From contig NZ_CP107935.1 in NCBI RefSeq assembly GCF_036038375.1, forward strand, positions 9,052,001 to 9,116,000: a DNA stretch of 64,000 bases, written 5' to 3'. The position numbers and the translations under genes were made by a program. The notes beneath the pieces were generated by a model. That model was not told the origin of the DNA. It searched no databases and was given only the letters and a program-made list of their open reading frames with translations. Below, piece after piece: positions 1 through 10,936 of this stretch. Origin of the DNA: Streptomyces sp. NBC_00414 (GTDB lineage Bacteria > Actinomycetota > Actinomycetes > Streptomycetales > Streptomycetaceae). How positions within the stretch are numbered: position 1 is the stretch's first letter; the number at the start of each line of letters is the position of its first letter.

Positions 1-888
1 GAGAGCGCGGGCCACCGCTGCCGCCGCGTCCAGGTCGAGGGCGTCCGGCGGCTCGTCCGGCCGGCAGAGCCGCCTCAGCTGTGCCACGTCCGTGGTGAGC
101 CGCAGCGCCTGCTCCGGCTCGGTCAGACAGGCATGGCCGCCGAGTTCGACGAAGTCGCCGCGCTCGTCCATCGCGTCGAGCACGGACAGTACGGCCTCGG
201 GGGTGCCCGCCATCGGGCCCAGCGCCCGCAGTACCGCCGTCACCAGTGCCGGTTCGACCGGGCGGCCGAGTCCGCGCACCGTCAGGGCCTCGACGTCGGC
301 GGGCCGCAGCGGCGGCAGATCGAGCAACCGGTCGGCCGCCGACGTCAGTTGCGACGCGCCGCCGTCTCTCGGGTGTACCGGCCGGCCTGCCATCACCATC
401 GGCACGCCGGCCGGGCGGAAGACCCGGATCAGCAGACCGAGGGCGGCGGCCGTGGGCGACGGCATCCGCTCGACGTCGTCGATCAGCAGCGCGAAAGGTG
501 CGTCCCTGGCCGCGTCCGTGAGTACCTCGCGCAGGGCGGACAGCTGAGTCAACTCCCCGTACGGGGCCGGGGGTTGACGTGATGTCCGACGGGCGCCACT
601 GACGCGCACCGTGCTCCGGCGGTTGTGGACCCTGGCGAGCGCGCTGTGGACGCCGGCGGCCAGGGCGGCGGCACCGGGTGTGCCCTCGGCGTCGTGGCAG
701 CGCAACCGGAGGACCTTGGCGCCCTCCTCGACGGCCGCCCGCCGCGCGTGTTCCAGCACGGCGGTCTTGCCCGATCCGGCCGCGCCGACGACCAGCAGTA
801 CGCGGGCCGCGTCACCGGTGGCCAGCAGGGTCCGGGTCACCTCCCGGATCTCGTTGTCCCGGCCTATGAGAGGTCCGCCGTCCTGCAC
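1..888 (-). CDS. LAL-type AAA ATPase regulator, N-terminal part (cut by window edge)
   Basis: The reading frame runs off the left end of the window, so only the first 296 codons are seen. Residues 35-42 are a clean Walker A (GAAGSGKT), and LLIDDVERM further on is a Walker B. The N-terminus has the IGRDNEI motif typical of AAA_16 domains in large ATP-binding LuxR (LAL) regulators. The start chosen is the GTG at 888-886, which sits seven bases after GGAGG; another GTG lies two codons upstream but is too close to that site. The gene is divergent from the LuxR-type regulator at 1079, with about 190 bp between them holding short direct repeats. A C-terminal LuxR HTH is expected but lies outside the window, so the subfamily is inferred. 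Confidence 0.8.
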   Translation of the reverse strand, partial: MQDGGPLIGRDNEIREVTRTLLATGDAARVLLVVGAAGSGKTAVLEHARRAAVEEGAKVLRLRCHDAEGTPGAAALAAGVHSALARVHNRRSTVRVSGARRTSRQPPAPYGELTQLSALREVLTDAARDAPFALLIDDVERMPSPTAAALGLLIRVFRPAGVPMVMAGRPVHPRDGGASQLTSAADRLLDLPPLRPADVEALTVRGLGRPVEPALVTAVLRALGPMAGTPEAVLSVLDAMDERGDFVELGGHACLTEPEQALRLTTDVAQLRRLCRPDEPPDALDLDAAAAVARAL

Positions 889-903
889 GCCCACGCCTCC
901 GGA

Positions 904-965
904 AACGACCAACGGAAATGACCAACAAAAATGACCACAGGTAAACAGCCACTGGCAAATGACCA
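904..965. repeat. Direct repeats of AATGACCA between divergent regulators
   Basis: AACGACCA at 904-911 is followed by AATGACCA at 917-924, 930-937 and 958-965. The first three are spaced exactly 13 bp apart and the last 28 bp further on. The repeats lie in the shared upstream region of the two divergent LAL genes. The regular spacing resembles tandem activator sites, but which protein binds is unknown. Confidence 0.5.
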
Positions 966-1078
966 TAATGGCTGTCGTCGGCCGAAGGCCCGCACGAAGA
1001 GCCGGCCGACAACGGTCTCCGTACGCGGGTACGTCACCGCCCGCCCGGCACCTGTCGTCGAAGAGAACACGGTGGACC

Positions 1079-4000
1079 ATGACCGCTCCGTCCGAAACCC
1101 CCTGGCTGCTCCACGGGGGCACGGCCGTGAGCCTGGACCGTACGGCCGGTCGACCGGTCGGCCGCGAGCGGCAGTCGGACGAGATCCACGGCCGGCTGAG
1201 TGATCCGGACGGACCACGCCTGGTGCTGGTCCGCGGCGAACGAGGTGTCGGACGCACCGAGTTCGTGCACGCGGTCGGCGAACGGCTCCGTGCGGACGGG
1301 GCGGCCGTGCTCACGGTGGGCTGCGTTCCGGGCGACGAAGCACGGCCGTTTCTGCTGGCGCTGCGGCTGGTCATGGCGCTGGAGGAACACCGGCCCCCCG
1401 CGGCACACCCACGCTCGTCGAAACCGGCCACCGAGGCACCGCGGGCCACCGAGACACTACGAGCCACCGAGGCACTGCGGGCCTCCGAGGCACTGCGGGC
1501 GGCCGAGCAGCGTGACGGGCCGGCCATGGCGGGACTGCTGCGCGCCGCTCTGGCACGACCCGTGCCCGATCCCGTGGTCGTGGTGATGGACGACATCCAG
1601 CACGCCGACACCGGATCGCTGGCCGTGCTCGGTGAGACCGACCTCGCGCGAATGCCGCACACCGTCCGGCTGTTGGCCTCGGCGGTGGGAGGTGCCGAGC
1701 CGAGCGCGGGTGACACCGACGGAGGCCTCCCGACGGCCCGGTCGGCGGCCGTCCGGGGCGCCCACACGATCGTCCTGCCCCGGCTGGGACCGGACGAGAC
1801 CACCACCGTGGTGGCACGTCGGCTGCGGGCCACACCCGACACGACCCTTGCCCGGCGGGTGCGCGAGCTCACCCTCGGGGTCCCCGGCGCGATCGACGCC
1901 CTGCTCACCGGGTGGACGCGTGAGGGGGCGATCAGGGTGGCCGACGGCCACGCCTTCGTCGGCGCGAGGAGACCGACGCCGGTGCTGCCGGACGGCGACC
2001 GGTTCATGACGGCGCTGGACGCGCTGGGCGAGCCGTCCCGCACGGTGGCCGGGGCCCTGAGCATCCTGTGGCCCCTCGGCGGGCGGGCGGCGCAGCTGAT
2101 ATCGGCGTCGACCGGTCTGTCCGCCGACGCGGTGGGCGACGGGATCCGCGACCTGACCGACGCGGAGATCGTCGAAGTCATCCCCGCACCCGACGACGGT
2201 CGACTCCCGGGCCCTGCCGATCCGGACGCCCCCGGCCCGGGAGCTCCTGACGCCCTCGGGTCCGGCGACACCGAGGTCCTCGAATCCACCGACTCCGACG
2301 ACGCGGGCCTCCCCGCACCCGACGACGTGACCCCGCGAGGCTGGCGGCTCCGGCTGCCGCTGACGGCGCACGCCGTCCGGGAACGGCTGGGGCCGCTGGA
2401 ACGGGGCCGACTGTCCGCCACCGCGGTCGAGGCACTGTGGGCGGACCAGGACGCGGCGGACGCGACGGGCGCGGAGGACGCGACGGACACCCCGCCTCCG
2501 CGAAGCGCGGAGGCAGCCGCACACCCGCGAGGTGCGGAGGGCACCACGCACCCGAGAGGTGCGGAGGCCGCCGCACACCAGCGAAGCACGGAGGACCCCG
2601 CACACCCGCGAAGACCCCCGGTGGTGGCCCTGCCGGACGAGGCGGACGCGGTGGCCTATCTCGCTGACCGGGTCGCGGAAGCCGGATCGCTCGTCGACCT
2701 CGACCGCGCGGTCGCCGAGCTGACGGCCGCCGCGCAGAGACTGCACCCCGACTCCGAGGGCAGGGGAGTGCTCCGTTGGTGCCGGGCGGCCGGCCACCTC
2801 GTCGAGCGGCCGGCCGATCGGGTCGCGGCCCTGCACCGGTACGCCAAGGCCGCCTACAACGCGGGCGACCACCGCACCGCCCGGACCATCGCGGAGTCGA
2901 TCCTGCGTAACCTGGCGGACGTCCTCGGCCCGCGCGAGCTGCAGAACACCGCCAGCCTCTTCACGGCGGCGACGGCCGACGACCTGGACTGGCGGGCGCT
3001 GTCCCGGCTGACCACGGCCCGGTGGTGGGACGAGCTGCGGCTGCCCGCCCTGGTCGCCGTGACCGGCCGGGCCCTGGCCCTGAGTCAGCTGGAGAGGTGG
3101 CAGGAAGTACTGGACCTGCTGGCGGACACCGAACCGCTGTGGACCGCCGACGCCCGTGCCCGGGTCAAGCCCGCCTACTTCCGGGCCGTGGCGGAACTGG
3201 CGCTGGGCAGGCCGGAACGGTTCCGGGAGTCACTGGCCTTCCCGGAGGCGTCGTACCTCGATGCCGGTCACGTCCACGCGCTCGCCACCACCATGTTCGA
3301 CGAGCTGCTCAGCGGCCGGGACCTGCGCGCGGCCGAAGTCCTGCTGGACGCCCAGGGCCTGACCGCCGACGTGCTGGCTCCGCGCAGCCTGTTCCTCTGG
3401 CGCCATCTCCAGGGCCGGTGGGACGAGGCACTCGAGTCGGCCCGCTGGATGCTCGCGAACGACCGGACGAACACACCCGCGGCGGACAGCCATCTGGTCC
3501 CGGCACGGACCGCCGCCATCCTGCTGGCCCGGGGCCGCACCACGAGCGCCCGCCGACTCCTCGACAGCGTGCGCGGCGACAGTGCGCGCGGCCACGGGGA
3601 GGGCCCGCTGGAGTACTCGCTGGACGCCGCCGAGGCGGAGGTGCTGCGGACGCTCGGCGATCCGGCCGGCGCGGAGAAGGTGCTGCGGCGCGGCCTGGAC
3701 GCGGCAGCCTTTCGCGGACAGGTCGCCGGCACCGACGAACTGTGGGCCGCGCTCGCCGAGGTGCACGCGGAGGAGGGACGCGGGCACGAGGCGGCGACCT
3801 GCCTGGAACGCCTGGAGCGGATCTCCGACCGCACGGGCGACGGAAGGACACGGCTGAGGTACCTGCTCGCGTCGGCCCACGTCCTGCGACAGGCCGGTCG
3901 GGTCGGTCGGGTCGGCCTTGGCGGTCAGGCCGGTCCGGTCGGTGCGTACGGTTCCGGCTCCGCCCACGGGAACCTGCGGGAGGCGGTCGAGCTGGCCCGT

Positions 4001-4405
4001 TCCCGCAGGCAGCCGTTCGAGACGGCGGTGACCCTCGTCGCCGCCGCGGAGGCGGGCGCGGGCCCGGCCGCCCTGCTGCACGAGGCGTACGAACTGTTCG
4101 GCGAGACCGGCGCCGCGCTCTCCCGCTTCCGCGTCAGGGCCGCCATGCGCGAGGCCGGAACCACCGTCCCCGGACGCAGGCAGGCCACCGCCGAGAACGA
4201 ACAGCTGCTCGCGACCCTGATCGCCGAAGGGCTCACCAACCGCCAGGTCGCCACGGTGCTGCGGCTCAGCGAGGACGCGATCGCCAACCGCCTGACCAGG
4301 CTGTTCGCCCGCACCGGGCTGCGGTCCCGCACCGAAGTGGTCACGGCCGTGCTCACCAACTACCGGGTCCACCGGGTCGCGCAGGGCCCGGACGCCGATT
4401 GTTAG
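1079..4405 (+). CDS. LuxR-family LAL transcriptional regulator (1108 aa)
   Basis: Large ATP-binding regulator with the usual layout: an N-terminal AAA ATPase, a long helical TPR-like middle and a C-terminal LuxR HTH. The P-loop at residues 53-60 reads GERGVGRT, so the Walker A lysine is replaced by arginine; Walker B (VVVVMDDIQHAD) is near residue 165. The last ~69 residues hold the HTH (IAEGLTNRQVATVLRLSED). The ATG at 1079 follows a purine-rich GGTGGACC and precedes the conserved VGRERQ motif, so it is preferred over the in-frame ATG at 959. Two low-complexity stretches (about 1425-1510 and 2500-2620) are built of short repeats. Target genes are unknown; the P450 and GH63 genes lie downstream on the same strand. 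Confidence 0.88.
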   Translation: MTAPSETPWLLHGGTAVSLDRTAGRPVGRERQSDEIHGRLSDPDGPRLVLVRGERGVGRTEFVHAVGERLRADGAAVLTVGCVPGDEARPFLLALRLVMALEEHRPPAAHPRSSKPATEAPRATETLRATEALRASEALRAAEQRDGPAMAGLLRAALARPVPDPVVVVMDDIQHADTGSLAVLGETDLARMPHTVRLLASAVGGAEPSAGDTDGGLPTARSAAVRGAHTIVLPRLGPDETTTVVARRLRATPDTTLARRVRELTLGVPGAIDALLTGWTREGAIRVADGHAFVGARRPTPVLPDGDRFMTALDALGEPSRTVAGALSILWPLGGRAAQLISASTGLSADAVGDGIRDLTDAEIVEVIPAPDDGRLPGPADPDAPGPGAPDALGSGDTEVLESTDSDDAGLPAPDDVTPRGWRLRLPLTAHAVRERLGPLERGRLSATAVEALWADQDAADATGAEDATDTPPPRSAEAAAHPRGAEGTTHPRGAEAAAHQRSTEDPAHPRRPPVVALPDEADAVAYLADRVAEAGSLVDLDRAVAELTAAAQRLHPDSEGRGVLRWCRAAGHLVERPADRVAALHRYAKAAYNAGDHRTARTIAESILRNLADVLGPRELQNTASLFTAATADDLDWRALSRLTTARWWDELRLPALVAVTGRALALSQLERWQEVLDLLADTEPLWTADARARVKPAYFRAVAELALGRPERFRESLAFPEASYLDAGHVHALATTMFDELLSGRDLRAAEVLLDAQGLTADVLAPRSLFLWRHLQGRWDEALESARWMLANDRTNTPAADSHLVPARTAAILLARGRTTSARRLLDSVRGDSARGHGEGPLEYSLDAAEAEVLRTLGDPAGAEKVLRRGLDAAAFRGQVAGTDELWAALAEVHAEEGRGHEAATCLERLERISDRTGDGRTRLRYLLASAHVLRQAGRVGRVGLGGQAGPVGAYGSGSAHGNLREAVELARSRRQPFETAVTLVAAAEAGAGPAALLHEAYELFGETGAALSRFRVRAAMREAGTTVPGRRQATAENEQLLATLIAEGLTNRQVATVLRLSEDAIANRLTRLFARTGLRSRTEVVTAVLTNYRVHRVAQGPDADC
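1425..1509 (+). repeat. In-frame tandem repeat in LAL regulator (ATExLR units)
   Basis: Imperfect 18-bp units of the form GCCACCGAGGCACTGCGG repeat about four times and encode ATEAPR, ATETLR, ATEALR, ASEALR and AAEQR-like blocks. The repeat lies in the ATPase region between Walker A and Walker B and probably forms a helical, length-variable linker. Confidence 0.6.
2503..2622 (+). repeat. In-frame repeat in LAL regulator (AHPRGAE units)
   Basis: About three and a half copies of a 36-bp unit encode runs such as RSAEAAAHPRGAEG. It interrupts the ATPase-to-TPR junction and looks like a slippage-derived linker. Confidence 0.6.
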
Positions 4406-4508
4406 CCTTGCGTGTGATCGGATACCCCATACCCGCCCGGACCGCGCGAAGCCGCACCGCCCGATGCGGCATCCCGCGACGCAGCACCGTCCGACGCCGG
4501 ACCGCCCG

Positions 4509-5684
4509 ATGAACGCCGTCGGTTCCTTCCCGCTCGGTGCGGCGACCACGCTCGCCGAACTCAGCCAGGACCCCCACGCACGACTGGCGCTGCTCCGTGC
4601 GCACGAGCCCGTGTCCTGGCTGCCCGAGCTGGACGGCTGGCTGGTGACCCGCCGTGACCTCGCGCTGAGCGTGATGAAGGACGCCGAGACCTTCACGGTC
4701 GACGACCCCCGGTTCTCCACCGCACAGGTCGTCGGACCGAGCATGCTCTCCCTGGACGGCGACCCGCACGCCCGCCACCGTGAGCCCTTCACCGCCCCCT
4801 TCCGCCCCCGGGCGGTCCATGAGGGCTTCGCCTCGTTCATCGAGGGGAAGACCGACCGGCTCATCACCGAGCTGGCCCCGGCCGGCACCGTCGACCTGCG
4901 CCGTGCCTTCGCCGGTCCGCTCGCGGTCGCCGTCGTCACCGAGGCGCTCGGGCTGGTCGGCACGAGCACCGCCACGGTCCTGTCCTGGTACGACTCCATC
5001 GTGGCGTCGGTCTCGGACATCACCGCCGGACAGGCGGCGGGCCCCGCCGGCACCGCCGCCTACGCCCAGCTGCGGGCGGCCGTGGAAGCCACCGTCGCCG
5101 ACCGGAACGCGGCCTCGCTCCTCGTCTCCGCCGCCGGGCGCCTGACAGTGCCCGAGGTGGCGTCCAACGCCGCGGTCCTGATGTTCGGCGGCATCGAGAC
5201 CACCGAGGGGATGATCACCAACGCGCTGCTGCATCTGCTGCGGCACCCCGACCAACTCGCCCTCGTCCGGGCCGACATGAACCTGCTGGACGGTGCGATC
5301 GAGGAGTCGCTGCGACTCGAACCGGGCGCGGCGGTCGTGGACCGCTACGCCACCCGGGACACCGTCCTCGGCCCAGCCACCGTCCGCCGGGGCGACCTGG
5401 TCACCGTCTCCCTGACCGGGGCCAACCGGGACCCGGCCGTCTTCCCCGACCCCGACAGGTTCGACGTCCGCCGTGAGAACGCGCGCCTCCAACTGGCCTT
5501 CGCCCACGGCCCGCACTACTGCCTCGCCGCGCACCTCGCCCGCCTGGAGGCCCGTATCGCCCTCCAGCGCCTGCTCGAACGCCTCCCCGCCCTGCGCCTC
5601 GACCCGGCCCGCCCCACCACCCCGTACGGACTGGTCTTCCGTAAGCCGCAGAGCCTGCACGTCCTGTGGGACCGCCCCGTCTGA
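4509..5684 (+). CDS. Cytochrome P450
   Basis: A 391-residue class I-type bacterial P450. The I-helix oxygen-binding motif is GGIETT (residues 227-232), the K-helix ExxR is ESLR (266-269), the PDPDRF meander follows, and the haem loop FAHGPHYCLA puts the thiolate ligand at Cys338. The first glycine of the usual FGxGxHxC is alanine here. The ATG at 4509 fits the family N-terminus; another ATG at 4464 is possible, and neither has a strong ribosome site. It lies 103 bp after the LAL regulator and just before the GH63 gene. No ferredoxin is adjacent; two FprA-like reductases elsewhere in the window could supply electrons. Substrate unknown. Confidence 0.88.
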   Translation: MNAVGSFPLGAATTLAELSQDPHARLALLRAHEPVSWLPELDGWLVTRRDLALSVMKDAETFTVDDPRFSTAQVVGPSMLSLDGDPHARHREPFTAPFRPRAVHEGFASFIEGKTDRLITELAPAGTVDLRRAFAGPLAVAVVTEALGLVGTSTATVLSWYDSIVASVSDITAGQAAGPAGTAAYAQLRAAVEATVADRNAASLLVSAAGRLTVPEVASNAAVLMFGGIETTEGMITNALLHLLRHPDQLALVRADMNLLDGAIEESLRLEPGAAVVDRYATRDTVLGPATVRRGDLVTVSLTGANRDPAVFPDPDRFDVRRENARLQLAFAHGPHYCLAAHLARLEARIALQRLLERLPALRLDPARPTTPYGLVFRKPQSLHVLWDRPV

Positions 5685-5768
5685 GCGCTTACGGCCCGAG
5701 GACCATTGCCGCCCGGCCCGAACCGTCCGAGTCTGGACGCACGTGCCGGGCTGTGAGGAGGACGGGCG

Positions 5769-8456
<2,688 letters not shown>

Positions 8457-8475
8457 GACCACCGGGAACCGGCGC

Positions 8476-9054
8476 TCACCGGCCCGGGGCCCCCGCGCGC
8501 AGTCCGTCCATGACGAAGTCGAGGAGGCGGGCCGCGCGCGGCTGCCAGTCCCCGTGGGGGTCGATCTGCCAGAGACCGGCGATGGCGAGGAAGAAGTCGT
8601 CCGAGGTCACCCCCGGGCGGATGGTGCCGGCCTCCTCGTTGGCGTGGAGCAGGAGGTCCGCCGCGGACGCCACCGGAGTGGGTTCCGGTTTCGCCGGGCT
8701 GCCCGGCGCGCTGGTGGCCTGCCGGATCGCGTCCGCCAGACCCGCCTTGGTCATGGCGAACCGGGCGAGATGGTCCATCCACTCGCGCAGCGCCCGCTCG
8801 GGCTCGTGGGCCCCGAGCAGCTCGCACGCGGCGGCGGCGACCTGCTGCATCTCGTGGCGGTAGATCTCCAGGACTAGCGCCTCGCGGTTGGGGAAGTTGC
8901 GGTAGAACGTGCCCTGCCCGACGCCCGCCTTCTTGGCGATGACGCTGAGCGGGGCGTCCGCGCAGTGGGTCAGCTCGGCCAGGGCCACTTCCAGGATGCG
9001 CTCGCGATTCCGCTGCGCGTCCGAGCGCAGAGGTGCGTCCTTCTTGTGCTGCAC
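8476..9054 (-). CDS. TetR-family transcriptional regulator
   Basis: A 192-residue one-domain repressor. The N-terminal HTH is clear (RERILEVALAEL, then LSVIAKKAGVGQGTFYRNFPNREALVLEIYRHEM). The remainder is the helical ligand-binding domain. The start is a GTG five bases after GAGGAGGACGC. It is divergent from the molybdenum hydroxylase operon, and two near-identical inverted repeats lie just upstream of it, so autoregulation and control of the neighbouring operon are likely. The stop is close to the end of the convergent GH63 gene. Confidence 0.88.
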   Translation of the reverse strand: MQHKKDAPLRSDAQRNRERILEVALAELTHCADAPLSVIAKKAGVGQGTFYRNFPNREALVLEIYRHEMQQVAAAACELLGAHEPERALREWMDHLARFAMTKAGLADAIRQATSAPGSPAKPEPTPVASAADLLLHANEEAGTIRPGVTSDDFFLAIAGLWQIDPHGDWQPRAARLLDFVMDGLRAGAPGR

Positions 9055-9098
9055 GCGTCCTCCTCGCGGGTTCGTGGCCGAATCCCGTCCTTGCTAAG

Positions 9099-9144
9099 CG
9101 GACAAGTGTCCGTTACGTTTTTCCGGTGAGCGGACAACTGTCCG
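9099..9144. promoter_or_regulatory. Tandem TetR operators (CGGACA-N2-TGTCCG)
   Basis: Two copies of the same inverted repeat, CGGACA-AG-TGTCCG at 9099-9112 and CGGACA-AC-TGTCCG at 9131-9144, lie 32 bp apart centre to centre (three helical turns). They sit directly upstream of the TetR gene and about 200 bp upstream of the 2Fe-2S subunit gene. Confidence 0.75.
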
Positions 9145-9350
9145 GTTAGGTACACCTTACCGGCGAGTCGTCCGGCCTGGACAGGTGGTGGTCGGCCGCG
9201 GCCCTCCCTCCTTGCATCCTGCACGCTTCTGGCCCGTCACCGCTACACGCGGTGGCATCCCCCCACCCGACACGTCTTAGCGTTTTCCGTTCTCTCTGCC
9301 TGCCGGACCGTCCTCGTGGGGTGGTCCGGGAATGCGAAAGAAGGCTGATC

Positions 9351-9947
9351 ATGGCCACAGCGCCCTCGTCGACGTACAGCGCCGTCACTTTGAACATCAA
9401 TGGCGAGAAGCACACGCTGACCGTCGACCACCGCACCACCCTGCTCGACGCACTGCGCGAGCGCCTCGATATGACCGGCACCAAAAAAGGCTGTGACCAG
9501 GGGCAATGCGGGGCATGTACCGTCCTGCTCGACAAACGCCGGACCGTGTCCTGTCTGCAACTGGCGGTGGCGGCCGAAGGCCGCGAGATCACCACCATCG
9601 AAGGCGTCGCCGAGGGCGATCAGCTGCACGCCGTGCAGCAGGCGTTCCTCGACCTCGACGGCTACCAGTGCGGCTACTGCACACCTGGCCAGATCTGTTC
9701 GGCCGTCGCGGTGATCGAGGAGCACGCCGCCGGATGGCCGAGCGCCGTCACCGACGACGTACGCCCCGAAGCCGGGCCACCGCCGCTGACAGCCGAGGAG
9801 ATCCGCGAGCGCATGAGCGGCAACCTCTGCCGCTGCGGCGCGTACGTCTCGATCGTGCAGGCGGTCGCCCGCGCGGCCGAGGCCGACGCCCACGCGCGAG
9901 CCGCCCAGGACGCGCAGGGCACCGAGCACGAAGGGGCAGCGGCATGA
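9351..9947 (+). CDS. Molybdenum hydroxylase, 2Fe-2S subunit (YagT/XdhC-small type)
   Basis: A 198-residue iron-sulfur subunit of a xanthine dehydrogenase/aldehyde oxidoreductase. The plant-type ferredoxin half shows GCDQGQCGACTV with a further Cys in TVSCLQLA. The C-terminal helical domain carries the second cluster in CGYCTPGQ and GNLCRCGAY. The ATG at 9351 follows GAAGG and begins the conserved beta-grasp fold; the longer in-frame start at 9252 adds nonconserved sequence. No Tat signal is visible, so a cytoplasmic enzyme is likely. It overlaps the FAD subunit by ATGA. Confidence 0.92.
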   Translation: MATAPSSTYSAVTLNINGEKHTLTVDHRTTLLDALRERLDMTGTKKGCDQGQCGACTVLLDKRRTVSCLQLAVAAEGREITTIEGVAEGDQLHAVQQAFLDLDGYQCGYCTPGQICSAVAVIEEHAAGWPSAVTDDVRPEAGPPPLTAEEIRERMSGNLCRCGAYVSIVQAVARAAEADAHARAAQDAQGTEHEGAAA

Positions 9948-10936
9948 AGGAGTTCGGATATCAGCGCGCGGTCGACGTCTCAGGAGCCCTCGCGCTCCTC
10001 GACGCCGACCCGGACGCCCGCTTCCTCGGCGGCGGCACCAACCTCGTCGACCTGATGAAGACCGGCGTCGAGCGGCCCGGCCGGCTCGTCGACGTACGTG
10101 AACTCCCGCTGGACCGCATCGAGTCGACCGAGGACGGCGGACTGCGCATCGGCGCGACCGTCACCAACAGCGACCTCGCCGCGCACCCCGACGTGCGCCG
10201 TCGCTACCCGGCCCTGACCCAGGCGGTACTGGCAGGCGCCTCCGGGCAGCTGCGCAACATGGCGACCGTCGGCGGGAACCTGCTGCAGCGCACCCGCTGC
10301 GGCTACTTCGCCGACGTGTCCAAGCCGTGCAACAAGCGGGACCCCGGCAGCGGCTGCCCCGCGATCGAGGGCGAGCACCACAACCACGCGATCCTGGGCG
10401 CCTCCGACCACTGCGTGGCCACCCACCCCTCCGACCTGGGCGTGGCACTGACGGCCTTCGACGCCGTCGTCACCTACGAGACGGCCGACGGACCGGGCGA
10501 GCTGCCCCTCACCGAGTTCTACCTCCCGGTGGGCGACACCCCGCACCTGGAGACCGCCCTGCCGCCGGGCGCCCTGATCACCGGCGTCGTCCTGCCACCC
10601 GCCCCGGTGGCCGCCAACTCCCGCTACCGCAAGGTGCGCGAGCGGGCCTCGTACGCCTTCGCGATCGGCTCGATCGCCGCCGCGCTCGACGTCCGGGACG
10701 GCGTCGTGCACGAGGTGCGCCTGGCCTTCGGGGCCGTCGCGTCCCGGCCGTGGCGGGCCCACGCGGCCGAACGGGCCCTCACCGGCGGACCGGTCGACGC
10801 CGAGGCGTTCGCCGCTGCCGCCGACGCCGAACTGGCGGCCGCCCGGCCGCTGCCGCACAACGGATACAAGGTGACACTCATGCGCAACCTCGTCGTCGCC
10901 GTGCTGAGCGAGCTCGCCGAGGAGGCCGCCCGATGA
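9944..10936 (+). CDS. Molybdenum hydroxylase, FAD-binding subunit (YagS-like)
   Basis: A 330-residue FAD subunit. The PP-loop reads GGGTNLVDLMK, and ATVGGNLLQRTRC matches the YagS/PaoB group, where a cysteine-rich stretch (RTRCGYFADVSKPCNKRDPGSGC) has been shown in the family to hold a 4Fe-4S cluster. It relays electrons from the 2Fe-2S subunit to an acceptor. Start and stop overlap its neighbours by ATGA on both sides, indicating translational coupling. Confidence 0.9.
   Translation: MKEFGYQRAVDVSGALALLDADPDARFLGGGTNLVDLMKTGVERPGRLVDVRELPLDRIESTEDGGLRIGATVTNSDLAAHPDVRRRYPALTQAVLAGASGQLRNMATVGGNLLQRTRCGYFADVSKPCNKRDPGSGCPAIEGEHHNHAILGASDHCVATHPSDLGVALTAFDAVVTYETADGPGELPLTEFYLPVGDTPHLETALPPGALITGVVLPPAPVAANSRYRKVRERASYAFAIGSIAAALDVRDGVVHEVRLAFGAVASRPWRAHAAERALTGGPVDAEAFAAAADAELAAARPLPHNGYKVTLMRNLVVAVLSELAEEAAR

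Noticed and set aside
1457..2872. Antisense open frame inside the LAL regulator
   Set aside because: Repetitive Arg/Gly composition mirroring the repeats in the sense gene; no family features.
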